DNA of 64,000 bases from Massospora cicadina (Eukaryota; Entomophthoromycota; Entomophthoromycetes; Entomophthorales; Entomophthoraceae), in the NCBI GenBank assembly GCA_022478985.1, contig JAKSZP010009321.1, forward strand, positions 62,001 through 126,000. Reading direction: 5' to 3'. The first letter of the stretch is position 1. Each line of letters opens with the position of its first letter. Positions 10,998-21,985 of this stretch are shown one piece after another. The translations under genes and the position numbers were made by a program. Below the pieces are notes generated by a model. It had not been told where the DNA came from. It did no database searches and saw only the letters and a program-made list of their open reading frames with translations.

Positions 10998-11386
10998 TAG
11001 ATTGCATGGTAGAAACGACTTATACTATGATTTAATTTATCAAATTTATATTTATGTCTTCCTATATGAATATCTAGGTATCAAATACGGATTTGAAGCT
11101 TCTCTCAAGTCTACTTCAAATATGAGTCTTTTGAATTTTTAAGATTATAACACTTTATTAGATAATCAATAAATCCCTAAGTCAACTTTATAACCTTTAA
11201 AGACTAAACTTATTATAATCATCAAGTAAAATATACAATAATTCTAAAATTTAAATAATATAAGGCTTCATAACTTAGCCCTAAGAGATTATAGATGTCC
11301 TTAGTATCAATTAATATCTTGTTAAAGTACACAAACTATTTCATTTAATTTTATAAAACACATAATCTTTTTTATAAAAAGAAGAT
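10998..11386. other. AT-rich spacer
   Basis: AT-rich sequence between LINE B and element C1; no gene or repeat recognised. Confidence 0.5.
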
Positions 11387-13319
11387 CTTATTTATTTTAT
11401 CTAACTGAGGTAAACCAACCAGGGGACAGACATTACCAAACTAAAACTAAAATCATAATAAAAATAAAAATAACGATTCAAATGAAACGCCCAAAATGGA
11501 TGGATTGATTGAATCATACCTAAAAAATATCCAACCAGGTGGGCAGCAAATACTGCTATCCCTCCATGGTGGACAAAGAGGGGGATTGGGGGGCTTGTCT
11601 TTGGCCGCATCCATCTCATTCCAGAGTAGAGTGCATGTTAAGGAATATAGTAAGGGTGTGGGGGCATTGGTGGCATGGAGTTTGATATCCTTGATGACTG
11701 GAACTTCCAAATAGTTGCCAGCCATCATTATACCAACAATTTATTTTCCCAAAGCGTCTTCATCTTTGAGGCAGGCGTCTGGGAATTTAACAAATGGGGA
11801 AATATTTTTTTGGGTTATTTTTGCTTTCAGATTCCATGCTACTGTTACCACATTCTGGATGGCTTCAGTGACGTTTTTGTGTAAAGTTTTCAAGTTGATC
11901 TTACTTTGTGCAGTAAGATTTATGAGGATGACAGGAGGTGGAATTCCTCCTGCAAGTGCAGCCACAGATTTGGTGGCAGCTTTGTGAAGTGGATGGCAAT
12001 CTGGTGTGGCAGCTGCTTCTACTGAAAGCTGGTGGTCGCTGTAGAACAGTTTGGCATTAGGTTGTGGGACATATTTCTGAGGTGGGAATTTTGCATCCCA
12101 TTCTGCATTACAGAGCTGCTCAAGTTGCAGCGTCAGTTCTTCAATGACATTACCTGATTCATTAATTTCATCCAATAATTCCCGTGGATTTTGGTTGAAT
12201 TGGATTGGGGAATCATTGTATGGTTGAGGTTTGTTTAATTCATTTGCAGATGCGTGGGATCAAACTGGGATCCAATCCAATGTTTGGTTGAATAAATTAT
12301 TTGTGGCATTGGGGCAAGGTGGGTGATGATTGGTGGATGCAGATGCAGCTGCAGCATCAGGCATTGGAGGAGGGGAAGGTAGGATTGTACCCCATGTCAG
12401 AGTTGGCATGGGGTGGGCAGCGGATTGGTGGGCGTTGGGAAAACTTTCAGCGTTGGTGGAAGTTTCTGAGTATGGGCATTTACATTTTGAGTGGTCTAAC
12501 TTGAAACAGGATGGACAAATTGTCTGTCCGCCCTCAACGCGGGCCCAGAACAGATGGTCGGGGGCAGATGGGATGGTGGCATGAGGGGGAATTGCTAAAG
12601 AAATTTTCATAAATACAGGGCTGATTGTGGCATACACCTGAGGCCCAGCGAGGCGTGTGGCCCCATTTGGGACCACAAATTGCAAGATGGGGTTGGCGCT
12701 GTAGGCTGCCAAACCTTCCATCAGCTCCTGATGGAGCACTTCAGGGGGAGGTGGGTGGGCAAACCAGCAAACTGACCACCAAGGTGGTGTCCATTGGGAG
12801 CTGGGTCCGAGTTGTTGGGAGGGGAATATTATTAAAAATTAATGGCACTGTTGCCGCAGTGGCTGCATCAGCTTCACAGGGGAAGCCAAGATCAAAGTAC
12901 CCCTTATAGGGGCGGAAGTCTATGAAACAGGCTGGTGTCATCACTGCCTGAGCCATTTTGATAATGGCTTGGTCATTGTAGAGAGAGAATTTCCCTTATT
13001 CGACCCTAAGGCCAAAATGCATGTTGCTCCAGGGGAGCATCAGGGGGCAGCAGGGCACCGCTTGGGTTCAGGCAAGATGGGCATTGAGATCCTTGGGAGG
13101 AACAAATCATCCCAAGGGTTTGGATTGACTGGGAAAGACAGTCCAAGCGCATTTTTCTGTCAGACAGAAAATGGAGGGGGAGTTTCACCGCTGCTCACGC
13201 TGAGACAGTCAGTGGGGGATACAATGACATTGGAGCAAGACTTTAGTGTGCGATTAAGTGTTTGCTTTTAGTTTATCAAAATTAATTTGCTCAGAAAGTT
13301 ACGCCAAGCAGAGAAGTAG
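11387..13319 (-). mobile_element. ORF1-only LINE-like element, copy C1
   Basis: About 1.93 kb on the − strand. The 5' end, near 13319, shares TCTGCTTGGCRTAACTTTC with C2. The 3' end is the LINE-type tail TGGTAATGTCTGTCCCCTGG, then TTTACCTCAGTTAGATAAAA, reaching about 11387. Between them is one gag/ORF1-like frame and no trace of endonuclease or reverse transcriptase. C2 and C3 have the same organisation and nearly the same length, so this is a family structure and not a chance deletion. No clean target duplication could be found for this copy. Confidence 0.8.
11741..13188 (-). pseudogene. ORF1-like RNA-binding protein of family C, copy C1
   Basis: Roughly 480 codons. The order is: an N-terminal segment (13188-12960); FIDFRPYKGYFDLGF (about 12920-12876); an RRM-like block with PPEVLHQELMEGLAAY and QFVVPNGATRLAG; a CCHC knuckle CPSCFKLDHSKCKC (about 12521-12480); a Pro/Ala/Asn-rich linker; and a C-terminal alpha-helical segment that begins near DEINESGNVIEEL (12175) and ends at 11741. 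The block before the knuckle parallels LINE A ORF1 (LDLGF, then LPTTVKRDILEQHLKDGLA), which supports homology to LINE ORF1 rather than to Gypsy Gag. It is broken by a TAA near 12990, a frameshift near 12740 and a TGA near 12258. The inferred role is binding and packaging of its own RNA. Confidence 0.75.
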
Positions 13320-13722
13320 TCATTTTATTAAAACATTTAGAATCATTATTCATTTAGTTCTTTTTCTAGTATTTTACTAACATATTATGTCTAAAAAATT
13401 TATGATGCTTTTATTAAGCCATTTTTTTGTCTCTATATTTGATCAAAACTCACACATTGCAGCAGGATTAAATAAAGCTTATCAAAATAAAAAACTTACA
13501 AAAACAGTTTCCAAGCAAAACATATGCTTATTACTGTTAAATCTTATAAAAGGTTTAGATATTTGATTTAAGGCTACTATTTAAGAAAAACTTTTAAGGT
13601 TTTTATGTTAAGTTGTACGAATTTAGTAAAATTAACTCTAATGTGCAACTTTTTCCTGTTACCTCTCACTATAAGTATAAATCTTGTAACTATAGATTCT
13701 AGATATGATATTAATAGGTCAG
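13320..13722. other. AT-rich spacer
   Basis: AT-rich, no reading frame or repeat recognised; ends at the 5' LTR of chromovirus G1. Confidence 0.5.
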
Positions 13723-14431
13723 TGTAAGTCCTGAGGAGCACTCCTTCAATATCAATAAAGAGGTCTGTCCCTTCATAACCAAGAAAGGGGATAAAAGGCT
13801 GCTCACCTCCTCACCAATTAAGGTGATCTAGTTCATGTGGTAGATGAGAGTTAAGTGACAGCCTACCCCTTAAATGTTTCCCCTTTATCTCTCTCTTCTC
13901 ACCACCAAGAAGTTGGTGGTGAAGATTAAGTTTGTGTATCAGGAGGAGGTGGTAGCCAAAAGCCTTCACCAACAGGAAGGTGCAGCTCACCACCTTGCCA
14001 GAAGGCATTCCCACTTAGTCAAATCTCATTATTAAGAGAAAGTCAATATTAAAATTAAATTGTTTAAACTAACCTCAGACTCAAAATTGGCTTTTTGCTT
14101 CCCTTCTCACCACCAGAGAAGGTAATCCTGCACCAACAGGTCTTTACATGCCAAACCCATTTAATTCAAAGAAGGGACTGCCCCTATTTTCTCTGGCCAT
14201 AGGATCACCCTTCCAGATGTCAGATAAATAGCCAGTTTGCTAGGTAAAATGCGTTACAAAAAATTCATTAAATTTTTTGATACCAGTCTGACTGGTCATG
14301 TCATATCTGAATTTACATCATAAATACCATATCGTGCTGATCCACCAGAAGTCAATTGTGAAGAGGTTCTCAGGTATAACTCACCCCTCCTCTTTTCCTT
14401 ACCTATCATACTTTTAAGGCAGAATTTCACA
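13723..14431 (+). repeat. 5' LTR of G1 (709 bp)
   Basis: Starts TGTAAGTCCTG and ends CA before the internal ACAGGTTCTGCTGTTGCTCC. Matches 19790-20455 plus the last bases before 21191 of the 3' LTR at high identity. Its length agrees with two further family LTRs in the window (48874-49594 and 59499-60215), so about 715 bp is the normal size. Confidence 0.8.
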
Positions 14432-14559
14432 ACAGGTTCTGCTGTTGCTCCATTTTTCTATTCCCATTTTCCTTTAGCTTATAAAATTAAATCCCATGAT
14501 TTACAAATTTATAATTAAATTTATATGTTTGTGGTTCCAATTTTCATCTATATGCTCCA

Positions 14560-15250
14560 ATTTTAAAAAAATGGTGAGTATTAGAAGTGTCCCTATTCAC
14601 AATACACCCAACTTTCTGGATGGCTGTACCAGTGATATTCTGGATGTTCCCTGGGTGGTAACTCATCCTACATGTCAGTACAGTTTTGCTTATATCATCA
14701 AGCTCCATGACATAATGGAATGACCCCAATCCTTTTCCTTCTCCACCCTTATTTATAAGTGGGGTGATGCATTTCTTTTATCATATAAGCAGAATGTTCA
14801 ACACTTGGTTAGTATGGTATTTATGGAAGGTTACCCCATTCCTTAGATCAAAGCTTATATGCTGCGTTTAAGGATTATCTTCTGACCCAGAAAACTTTGG
14901 CTTATATCCCCATTTCAAACATAAAAATGTTCAGCTCATCATTTTCCCCATAGCATGTCCAGCTTGGATGGGTCATAAGCGTGGGTATGTTGTTAAAACT
15001 TCTGTTCCACTCTCTCCTAGGGCCATAGTAATGAGTTATGAGGGTTTAACCCCTTTAGGCGAGTCTAACGCCTCTGTGAACCAAATAATTCTGAATCTGT
15101 AGGTTCCTGTGTTGTCTACAGCACAACAGGAAAAGGTTGAAATAACGCATATAAGGGGAGCAAAGGTTTCTTCCCTCTAAGCTATTCCAGTGTTTGTTTA
15201 TGGTGGTTACCCCCTCCCCACCAGTTATGTCCCAGGAGGTTGCAAATAAA
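14560..15250 (+). pseudogene. Gag region of G1, broken
   Basis: Begins with a frame containing NTPNFLDGCTSDILDVPWVV (14600 onwards). The matching start is seen in the truncated internal copies at 21250-21475 (+) and 48600-48800 (−), so this is the conserved N-terminal coding region after the leader. Downstream frames are broken by stops. No zinc knuckle could be recognised. Confidence 0.5.
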
Positions 15251-15299
15251 CAAAATCATGCTTACTTTTTATTGCCTGTTATAATTCAGTTAGTATCCC

Positions 15300-18200
15300 A
15301 TAAGGTATTTTTGAGCCTCTATTGGATACAGGGGTAGCTAGGAATTTTATAAGCTTGAAAGTGGCTCAGGATCTAGATCTAGACCTTTATGTAGATCTTC
15401 TGTATTGGGCGCTTCTTTAGTCCCTAAGAATTGTTGTGCGGTGAGGCTTCCTGTCCCATTCTCTGTGCAAAAATCTGGCTTCTGAGACCAGTTTATGGCG
15501 GTTCAAGGTTTATTGTTTCTAGTCATTATTGGGGTAGGATGGTGGCGTTGTCAAAATGTGAGTATTAGCCTGGAGTTCTACTAGAATATGGTGGTTGACC
15601 TGAACAGTAAACTCTTCAAGAAAACCATCAATGCGGATATCACTTGCATTGATGAATAGCTTGATCAATCCCAATCTATCAGCATAGTCTGATATATTAG
15701 TTCACCTCAAAACTGCCTTAATTATCCTGCCCACTTCCCAATTATCAATGCTTATTTTTTTAGCTACGATATAATGAAGTATGCTCAATTGTGGGGCCTA
15801 CTTGAGTAAAACAAGTGGGTCTTATGCCAATGATAAAGTTTCTACTTTTAAATTTATTGTATTAATAATAATGCACTGTGAGGAAATTGTATGTCAATTC
15901 CTGTAATTGGAATAATAAAACTTAAACATGAACAGCCTAAATAGGGCACATTTTGTTATAAAGAGGCTTGATAATGTCATAATTAGGGATATGTCAATAA
16001 TTTTAATTGATGTGCACTTTACCCATTATTAAATATTGTCAGCTGTATGACAAACTCTAATTGGGCTTATTTAAAGCGTATATGCACTTTTGTGGTGCAA
16101 ATAGCACGTCAAACAAAGTTTTAATTATAAGATTAAAATTGCCCTCAATGGAGCTGATATAATAAATGAGCTAACTTAAGGGCTGAATTGACTTGTGGAA
16201 ATTATCTATAAGTATTTTCATGATCAGCAGAGTATTACCATGGTATGAATAAACTTATTTAATAGATGAGTATGGCCAGGAGATGCCAGAGAGTTATAAA
16301 ATACCTGCACCACGCCAACTCTTTATAGTATCGTCTCACCATCTAATCATTTGATATTGTCTAAACATTCTCCATTTCTCTTCTCATATCTTTTTATTTT
16401 TGGTAACACTATTGAATTGTTGAGTTCCTACTAGGAAAACCAACAAGCCATTAGAAAAAGTAATTGAATCTTATACCTTTACTTGAATCAGAAGAAGTAC
16501 CCATTTTGTAAGGACAATAATCCCAGAGAAGACCATAAGATTTATATAATAGAGTTGGGATTTGGGAGTTTCAAACGGTTAAGAGTACCATGAGACATTA
16601 ATGAAAATTGAAGGTATATTGGCTGTCTCTCTCCCCAACTTTAAGATTAGGCTTAATATAAAAAAGCGAGTTATCCTCAAATTTAATAAGCTCATTCTCT
16701 TGCCTTTTGAGAACACCCGCTCATGTGGCAAGTTCCTATTCATTGATAAATAATACCCTGCTAGAGCTGTGGGTTCCATCACAGCATCTTCCTCCCCAAT
16801 TGATCACTCTTCATGTTCTATTATGGGTTTTTGCAGTATAAAGACAATTTTGTTATAGTTAAAGGCATTTTTTTCACCCTACTCTAAGTACAATCTGGCC
16901 TTCCATTTGACGGAGGAAAGAATTAACATCAGTTTTACTCTGTATCCATATACAGAGCAAGAATATGAGGCCCTGGAGGTGTAGTTGGATGACATGCTCC
17001 AGAAGGGGTGGGTACTTTGGAAATTTTTACTATTGCTTCCCTCATATTTTTCCTCAAAAAGACTTATAGACCTTGCGCCCATGTGTGGACTACGGCCATT
17101 TGAATGATATAATGGTGCACAATCCCTGTCCCCTGACTCCAAACAAACCATCAGAATTGCGATTGTAAAGTCCATGTTGTTTTTAGTTTGACCTTGTGAT
17201 GCTTTCAATCAAATCTGGGTAGCAGAAGGACAGGAGTGGCTTTTGGCCATTCATAATAAAAGGGGTTATTTTCCAGATCTATGTAATGCCCTTTAGTACT
17301 AAAAACACACCTGACACGTTCCAGCGCATGATTAACGACATTCTTGAAATCTTTGCTTTACCCTAGTTGGCATACATTGACAACATCTTGGTACACTCTC
17401 CCACGCACAAGCAGCATGCAAGGACCTTGAGGCGGTTCTAGCTGCTTTGCAAAAGGCAGATCTTTATGTGAAGCCTTCTAAGTGTGAGTTTTTAAAGAAG
17501 AAGGCACCTTCTTGGGTAGCCTGGTCCTGAAAGATGGTTACGTCATTCCCCCTTTTAAACTCATTGCCATTCTCTCATGGCCCATGCCTAACACTCAGAA
17601 ACAGCTGCAGAGGTTCTTAGGTACCATTATTTATTAAATAAATTCTCTTCCGCGCTCTATCAGTTGGCAGCGCCTTTTCATCCCCTGACAGGAAAAGCGT
17701 TTCATTTAAATAAACAAATTTTTGTCAATGTGCGTTTAAGGCTATCAAGGAAGGATTTTTAACGCCTCCTGTTCTAAAACATGATGACCCATCCCAGCCT
17801 TTTATAGTGACATATGATGACTCTGAAGTTGCAGTGGTGGCAGTATCACTTTAGGAACATGACAAATTGAAGCATCCTGTCACCAATTTCTCACACAAGT
17901 TCTCCTCCTCAGAGAAATCATGGGCTATCTATGAAATGATCATGTTGCGGTGGCATGGTCACTCACATCCTGGAGGTACCAACTCAGAGAACCCACCATG
18001 AAGCAGTTGTCAGAACAGAACTCCAAGCTCTTACATATTTCTTAAAGACACACAAATTGGCACATTGTCAGGCCCTTACGCATTTCACCCTTTTTAGCTT
18101 CAACTGCAAATATGTGTTTGTGCATGGTGCTTTTAATAATATCCCAGATCTGTTGAATTAGAATTCCTCTTTATGTCCTATAGAGAAAGGAGCGCAGTCA

Positions 18201-19731
18201 AAGTCCACAATGCATCCTTCTGCCAGATCCTAGTCATTGCTCCTCCAACAATTTCTGTAAATGACTGGGCCCTGGATGCCCTTTTTTATCGAGTTCTGGA
18301 TGGTCAATCTTCTGCTTAGAGGGGATTTTAGTTGTTTGATCATATGGTCCTGTCAGCCCATAAGAGGTCCCACTATATGATATGAGAGAAAATAATTTTT
18401 TTCAGGAATAGGATTTGGGTTCCTTCCCACCTCCGTGAGGAAGTAATTCCACCCACCATAATCCCCTCAGCGGTGGGGCACCCAGGGAATAAGAAGTGCC
18501 TCAATTTAGTAAATCAGTTGTTCAAATGGATGAATATCTCTATAATATTCCATCTTGAATCATACATTGCGTGATGTGTGCTTGGAAAAAGTCTAATATA
18601 TCAGGTAAGAATGGTCTCCTCCATCTCCTGCAGCAGGTAGAAGGCCCGTGGACCTTGATATCAGTTGACTTCACTGTTGAGCTTCCCAGCTCCAATATGT
18701 TTAATAAAATTATGATGGCTGTAACTGCTTTATTTTTTTATTAATCCCATTACAGTCAGTGATCTCCTCTGAGGAAGTGGGCAGGCTCTTTGTACAAAAC
18801 TTCTTTCCATGTTTGGCCTACCTCAGGAGGTGATAATCACCTGGGGCCTAAGTTTGCCTTCCATTTTTGGACTTATTTATCGTCATCCTAAGATTAAGCT
18901 GTTCTATTTCACTGCATATCACCCAAGTCTGATGGGCAAATGAAAAGAACTAACAAGATCTTCAAGCAGTACCTTAACTGCTATGCCTCTGCCGCTCAAT
19001 ATACTTGGTCTGATGACCTTCCCTGGCGTAATTGCATACAGTAACGCCACCTAGTTGTCCACTGGTTTTTCTACCTATGAAGCTACCTTGAGGTAAAGCC
19101 CCTCATATCAAATTGAACCCTGCCTTCGACAAGTAATGCTGGCTGCAGAAGATCATCTGCACCAAATCTGGAGTACTCAATTACTGGTGCAGGAACGCTT
19201 GACTAAGGCAGTTAATGATTACAAGAGGTTTGAATATTTTAAGCATCTTCTTTCCATAAAAATCAAGGTGGTGTCCTGATCATGTTGGATGCACAACATT
19301 TTTTAATAAAGGTTCCCTACAAGAAGGTTGCTAGCAAATGCTATAATCCTATATGTTTGAGACAGATTTGGGGATGGGACTTTTTGGTTGATCCTTCCAT
19401 ATCATTGGAAGCAGCATCCCGTCTTCCTCACTTCCTAGTTGTCCCTTTTCAAGGGTAAAGCGCCTGACACTGCTGAGCAAATCCTGGTGGAGGGATCAAA
19501 GGAGGCTAAGTCAATGCAATTTGGGCATCCCAAAAATCTCGCCAATCAGTGCAGTATTTAATTACATGGAAGGAATTCCCTTCCTATGAGAGCAACTGGG
19601 TAAATGCTCATTACTGCTACCATTGCCAAAAGTTGTTAGAAGCCTTCCATGCATCACATCCCAAAGATTTTCATTATCCCCTGAAGGTTGCCACCCTACT
19701 GGACATTAAGTTTCCCAAGGAGAACAAGTAA
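15300..19731 (+). pseudogene. Pol polyprotein of G1 (PR-RT-RH-IN-chromodomain), broken
   Basis: The protease active site is LLDTGVARNFIS (about 15317-15352). The reverse transcriptase spans about 16870-17650, with VDYGHLND-like, MPFSTKNTPDTFQRMINDIL and YIDNILV (the usual YIDDILV with Asp to Asn). RNase H remains lie near 17850-17950. The integrase holds an HPGNKK-type zinc region (about 18478), SVDFTVELP (about 18660), and a TAYHP...SDGQMKRTNKIF region near 18910-18960. The C-terminal chromodomain, YLITWKEFPSYESNWV, is at 19552-19600. Chromodomains guide integration to chromatin marks. Numerous stops and frameshifts make the copy non-functional. Confidence 0.75.
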
Positions 19732-19789
19732 CTTGCTCTCATGCAGGCTTTTGGTGGTGATCTAACCCCGTCCAAAAAGGGAAGGATAA

Positions 19790-21191
19790 TGTAAGTCCTG
19801 GGGCATCCCTTCCATATCAATTGGGAGGTGTATCCTTTCAGAATCAAGAAAGAGGATAAAAGGCTGCTCACCTCCTCACCAATTAAGGTGATCTAGTTCA
19901 TGTGGTAGATGAGAGTTAAGTGACAGCCTACCCCTTAAATGTTTCCCCTTTATCTCCTCTTCTCACCACCATGAAGTTAGTGGTGAAGATTAAGTTTGTG
20001 TATCAGAAGGAGGTGGTAGCCAAAAGCCTTCGCTAACAGGAAGGTGCAGCTCACCACCTTGCCAGAAGGCATTCCCACCTAGTCAAATCTCATTATTAAG
20101 AGAAAGTCAATATTAAAATTAAATTGTTTAAACTAACCTCAGACTCAAAATTGGCTTTTTGCTTCCCTTCTCACCACCAGAGAAGGTAATCCTGCACCAA
20201 CAGGTCTTTACATGCCAAACCCATTTAATTCAAAGAAGGGACTGCCCCTATTTTCCCTGGCCATGGGCTCACCCTTCCATATGTCAGATAAATAGCCAGT
20301 TTGCTAGGTAAAATGCGTTACAAAAAATTCATCAAATTTTTTGATACCAATCTGACTGGTCATGTCATATCTGAATTTACATCATAAATACCATATCATG
20401 CTGATCCACCAGAAGTCAATTGTGAAGAGTTTTTAGGTATCACTAACCCCTCCTCCTATTCCTCATTTATTGAGAAAATAATGCAGCAGTCCCTGTTATA
20501 AATGGTATTAATCTTTTCATTTCATTTTGACTTGGATTTGGCTTTTCCAAATTCGGAGTCAAATTATTTAAAAAAAAATTTCTGGTTGTTGTTTGGGTTC
20601 AGGCACTGGGTTGTGCCTCACCTGAGCCATTCTTTAGGATCACAAGAGCTTAAAGAATGGTGCAAGAGAGGCTCCCTGGGAAGGGCGACCTTAAATGTTA
20701 AGCCCACGCAATTCCAAACTTTGGTTGGAATTTTCTCTATTTTTCTGCAGCTTCTGACCTGAGATGGGCTTTTCCTGTGGCTCTAAGACCACCCTTGACT
20801 TATCTTATGGTGGTCCACAATGCATCAAGTTTTTGTCACATGAATAAAAACTTGGATGTTGGGGTTTGATTTTCACTGACTATCAAGTCTTTTACTCGGT
20901 GTGCTCATGGTGCCTAATTATCAGGATCTTCTCATAAAGTGGGTTTTTTTATTTTATAATAAATAAGTAAGGTTAATTATGGGACTCATTACCTTGCTTA
21001 AACTATTTTGTCTTTTTTCTCACTCCAAGCTTTCAAAATCAGAGGTTAATTAGTTAGTTGCAAGAGGCACTAATACTTACCTCAAGAGCCTAACCTCACT
21101 TAGAACATTTATTTGCAGTCAAAGATTGGCATCAAAACAAATTGTAAGATAGCAATCAGAAACTGGGTTCTTCCAACTGTTACAGTTCCCA
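19790..21191 (+). repeat. 3' LTR of G1, carrying about 0.7 kb extra
   Basis: Starts TGTAAGTCCTGGGG and matches the 5' LTR through about 20455; the last bases match again near 21165-21191. The 20456-21160 segment has no counterpart in the 5' LTR or in the other family LTRs, so it is probably an insertion of unknown nature. I could not find its boundaries or any coding content. Confidence 0.65.
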
Positions 21192-21475
21192 ACAAGTTAT
21201 GCAGTTGCTCCATTTTTCTATTCTCATTTTCCTTTAGTTTATAAAAAATAAATCTTTTAATTTACAGAATTTTTATAAAAATTAAGAATTTTGTGGTGCC
21301 AGTTTTCTTCTATGTGCTCCAATTTAGGAATTTCTTGGTGGGCATATTGGAAGTGTCACTATTCTTATTACACACAAATTTTGTAAATGACTGTATTAGC
21401 GGTATTCTGGATGTTGCTCTTGGTGGTAACACATCCTGAATGGCAGTACAGTGTTGATTTTATCATCAAGCATTA
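21192..21475 (+). repeat. Second, truncated start of the G1 internal region
   Basis: Resembles 14432-14710 in order: GTTGCTCCATTTTTCTATTC, TTTTCCTTTAG, the segment before the Gag start, and GGTATTCTGGATGTT. An internal-LTR-internal order results. This is expected from recombination between tandem elements or from two adjacent insertions. It ends abruptly near 21475. Confidence 0.7.
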
Positions 21476-21985
21476 TTACATTCAACGCAAGATCCTTGAG
21501 TCAAAGAATTAGTAATTATTAGAAAAATACTTCATGTGGTATATAAACTCACAACAGTTGAATTTAAAAATGAAAGCTTAACTTTATATAAATTGTTAAA
21601 TTAGATCAAGATTGTTGATATTGACAGTTTAGTAAAGAAATTCCATCTTAACTTGTATAGAGAATAAGATATTCATTGCCATAAATAATATGAATTCATA
21701 CATGTATTATTACAGAACAAGGCAAAAAGATTTACAGGCAGTTTAAAATGATTTGTAAGGCTTAACAGAAAAATATGACTAAAGCATAGGAATTTAGAAA
21801 ACTAAACGGTTCAGTAATTTATGATAACAGATAACTATTTTTAGATGAGATTACAGAGATTTTGATGCTTAACTTTTACTTATGTTTAGACAAGCTTTAA
21901 TTACATACATAATGGCATATAATTACTTATTTATATTCTGTGTTCAATTCGTTCAGTACTACTTTGGACCTGATTATTAATCTAA
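21476..21985. other. AT-rich spacer
   Basis: AT-rich sequence with no recognised gene or repeat, between the truncated G1 start and element C2. Confidence 0.5.

Larger units (their letters stand above)
13723..21191 (+). mobile_element. Ty3/Gypsy chromovirus G1 (LTR to LTR)
   Basis: LTR retrotransposon with a 5' LTR (13723-14431), an internal region (14432-19789) and a 3' LTR (19790-21191). The internal order is Gag-like, protease, reverse transcriptase, RNase H, integrase and chromodomain, which defines a chromovirus. A polypurine tract (AAAAAGGGAAGGATAA) lies directly before the 3' LTR. Heavy decay of all enzymes and unequal LTR lengths show that it is old. Confidence 0.85.
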
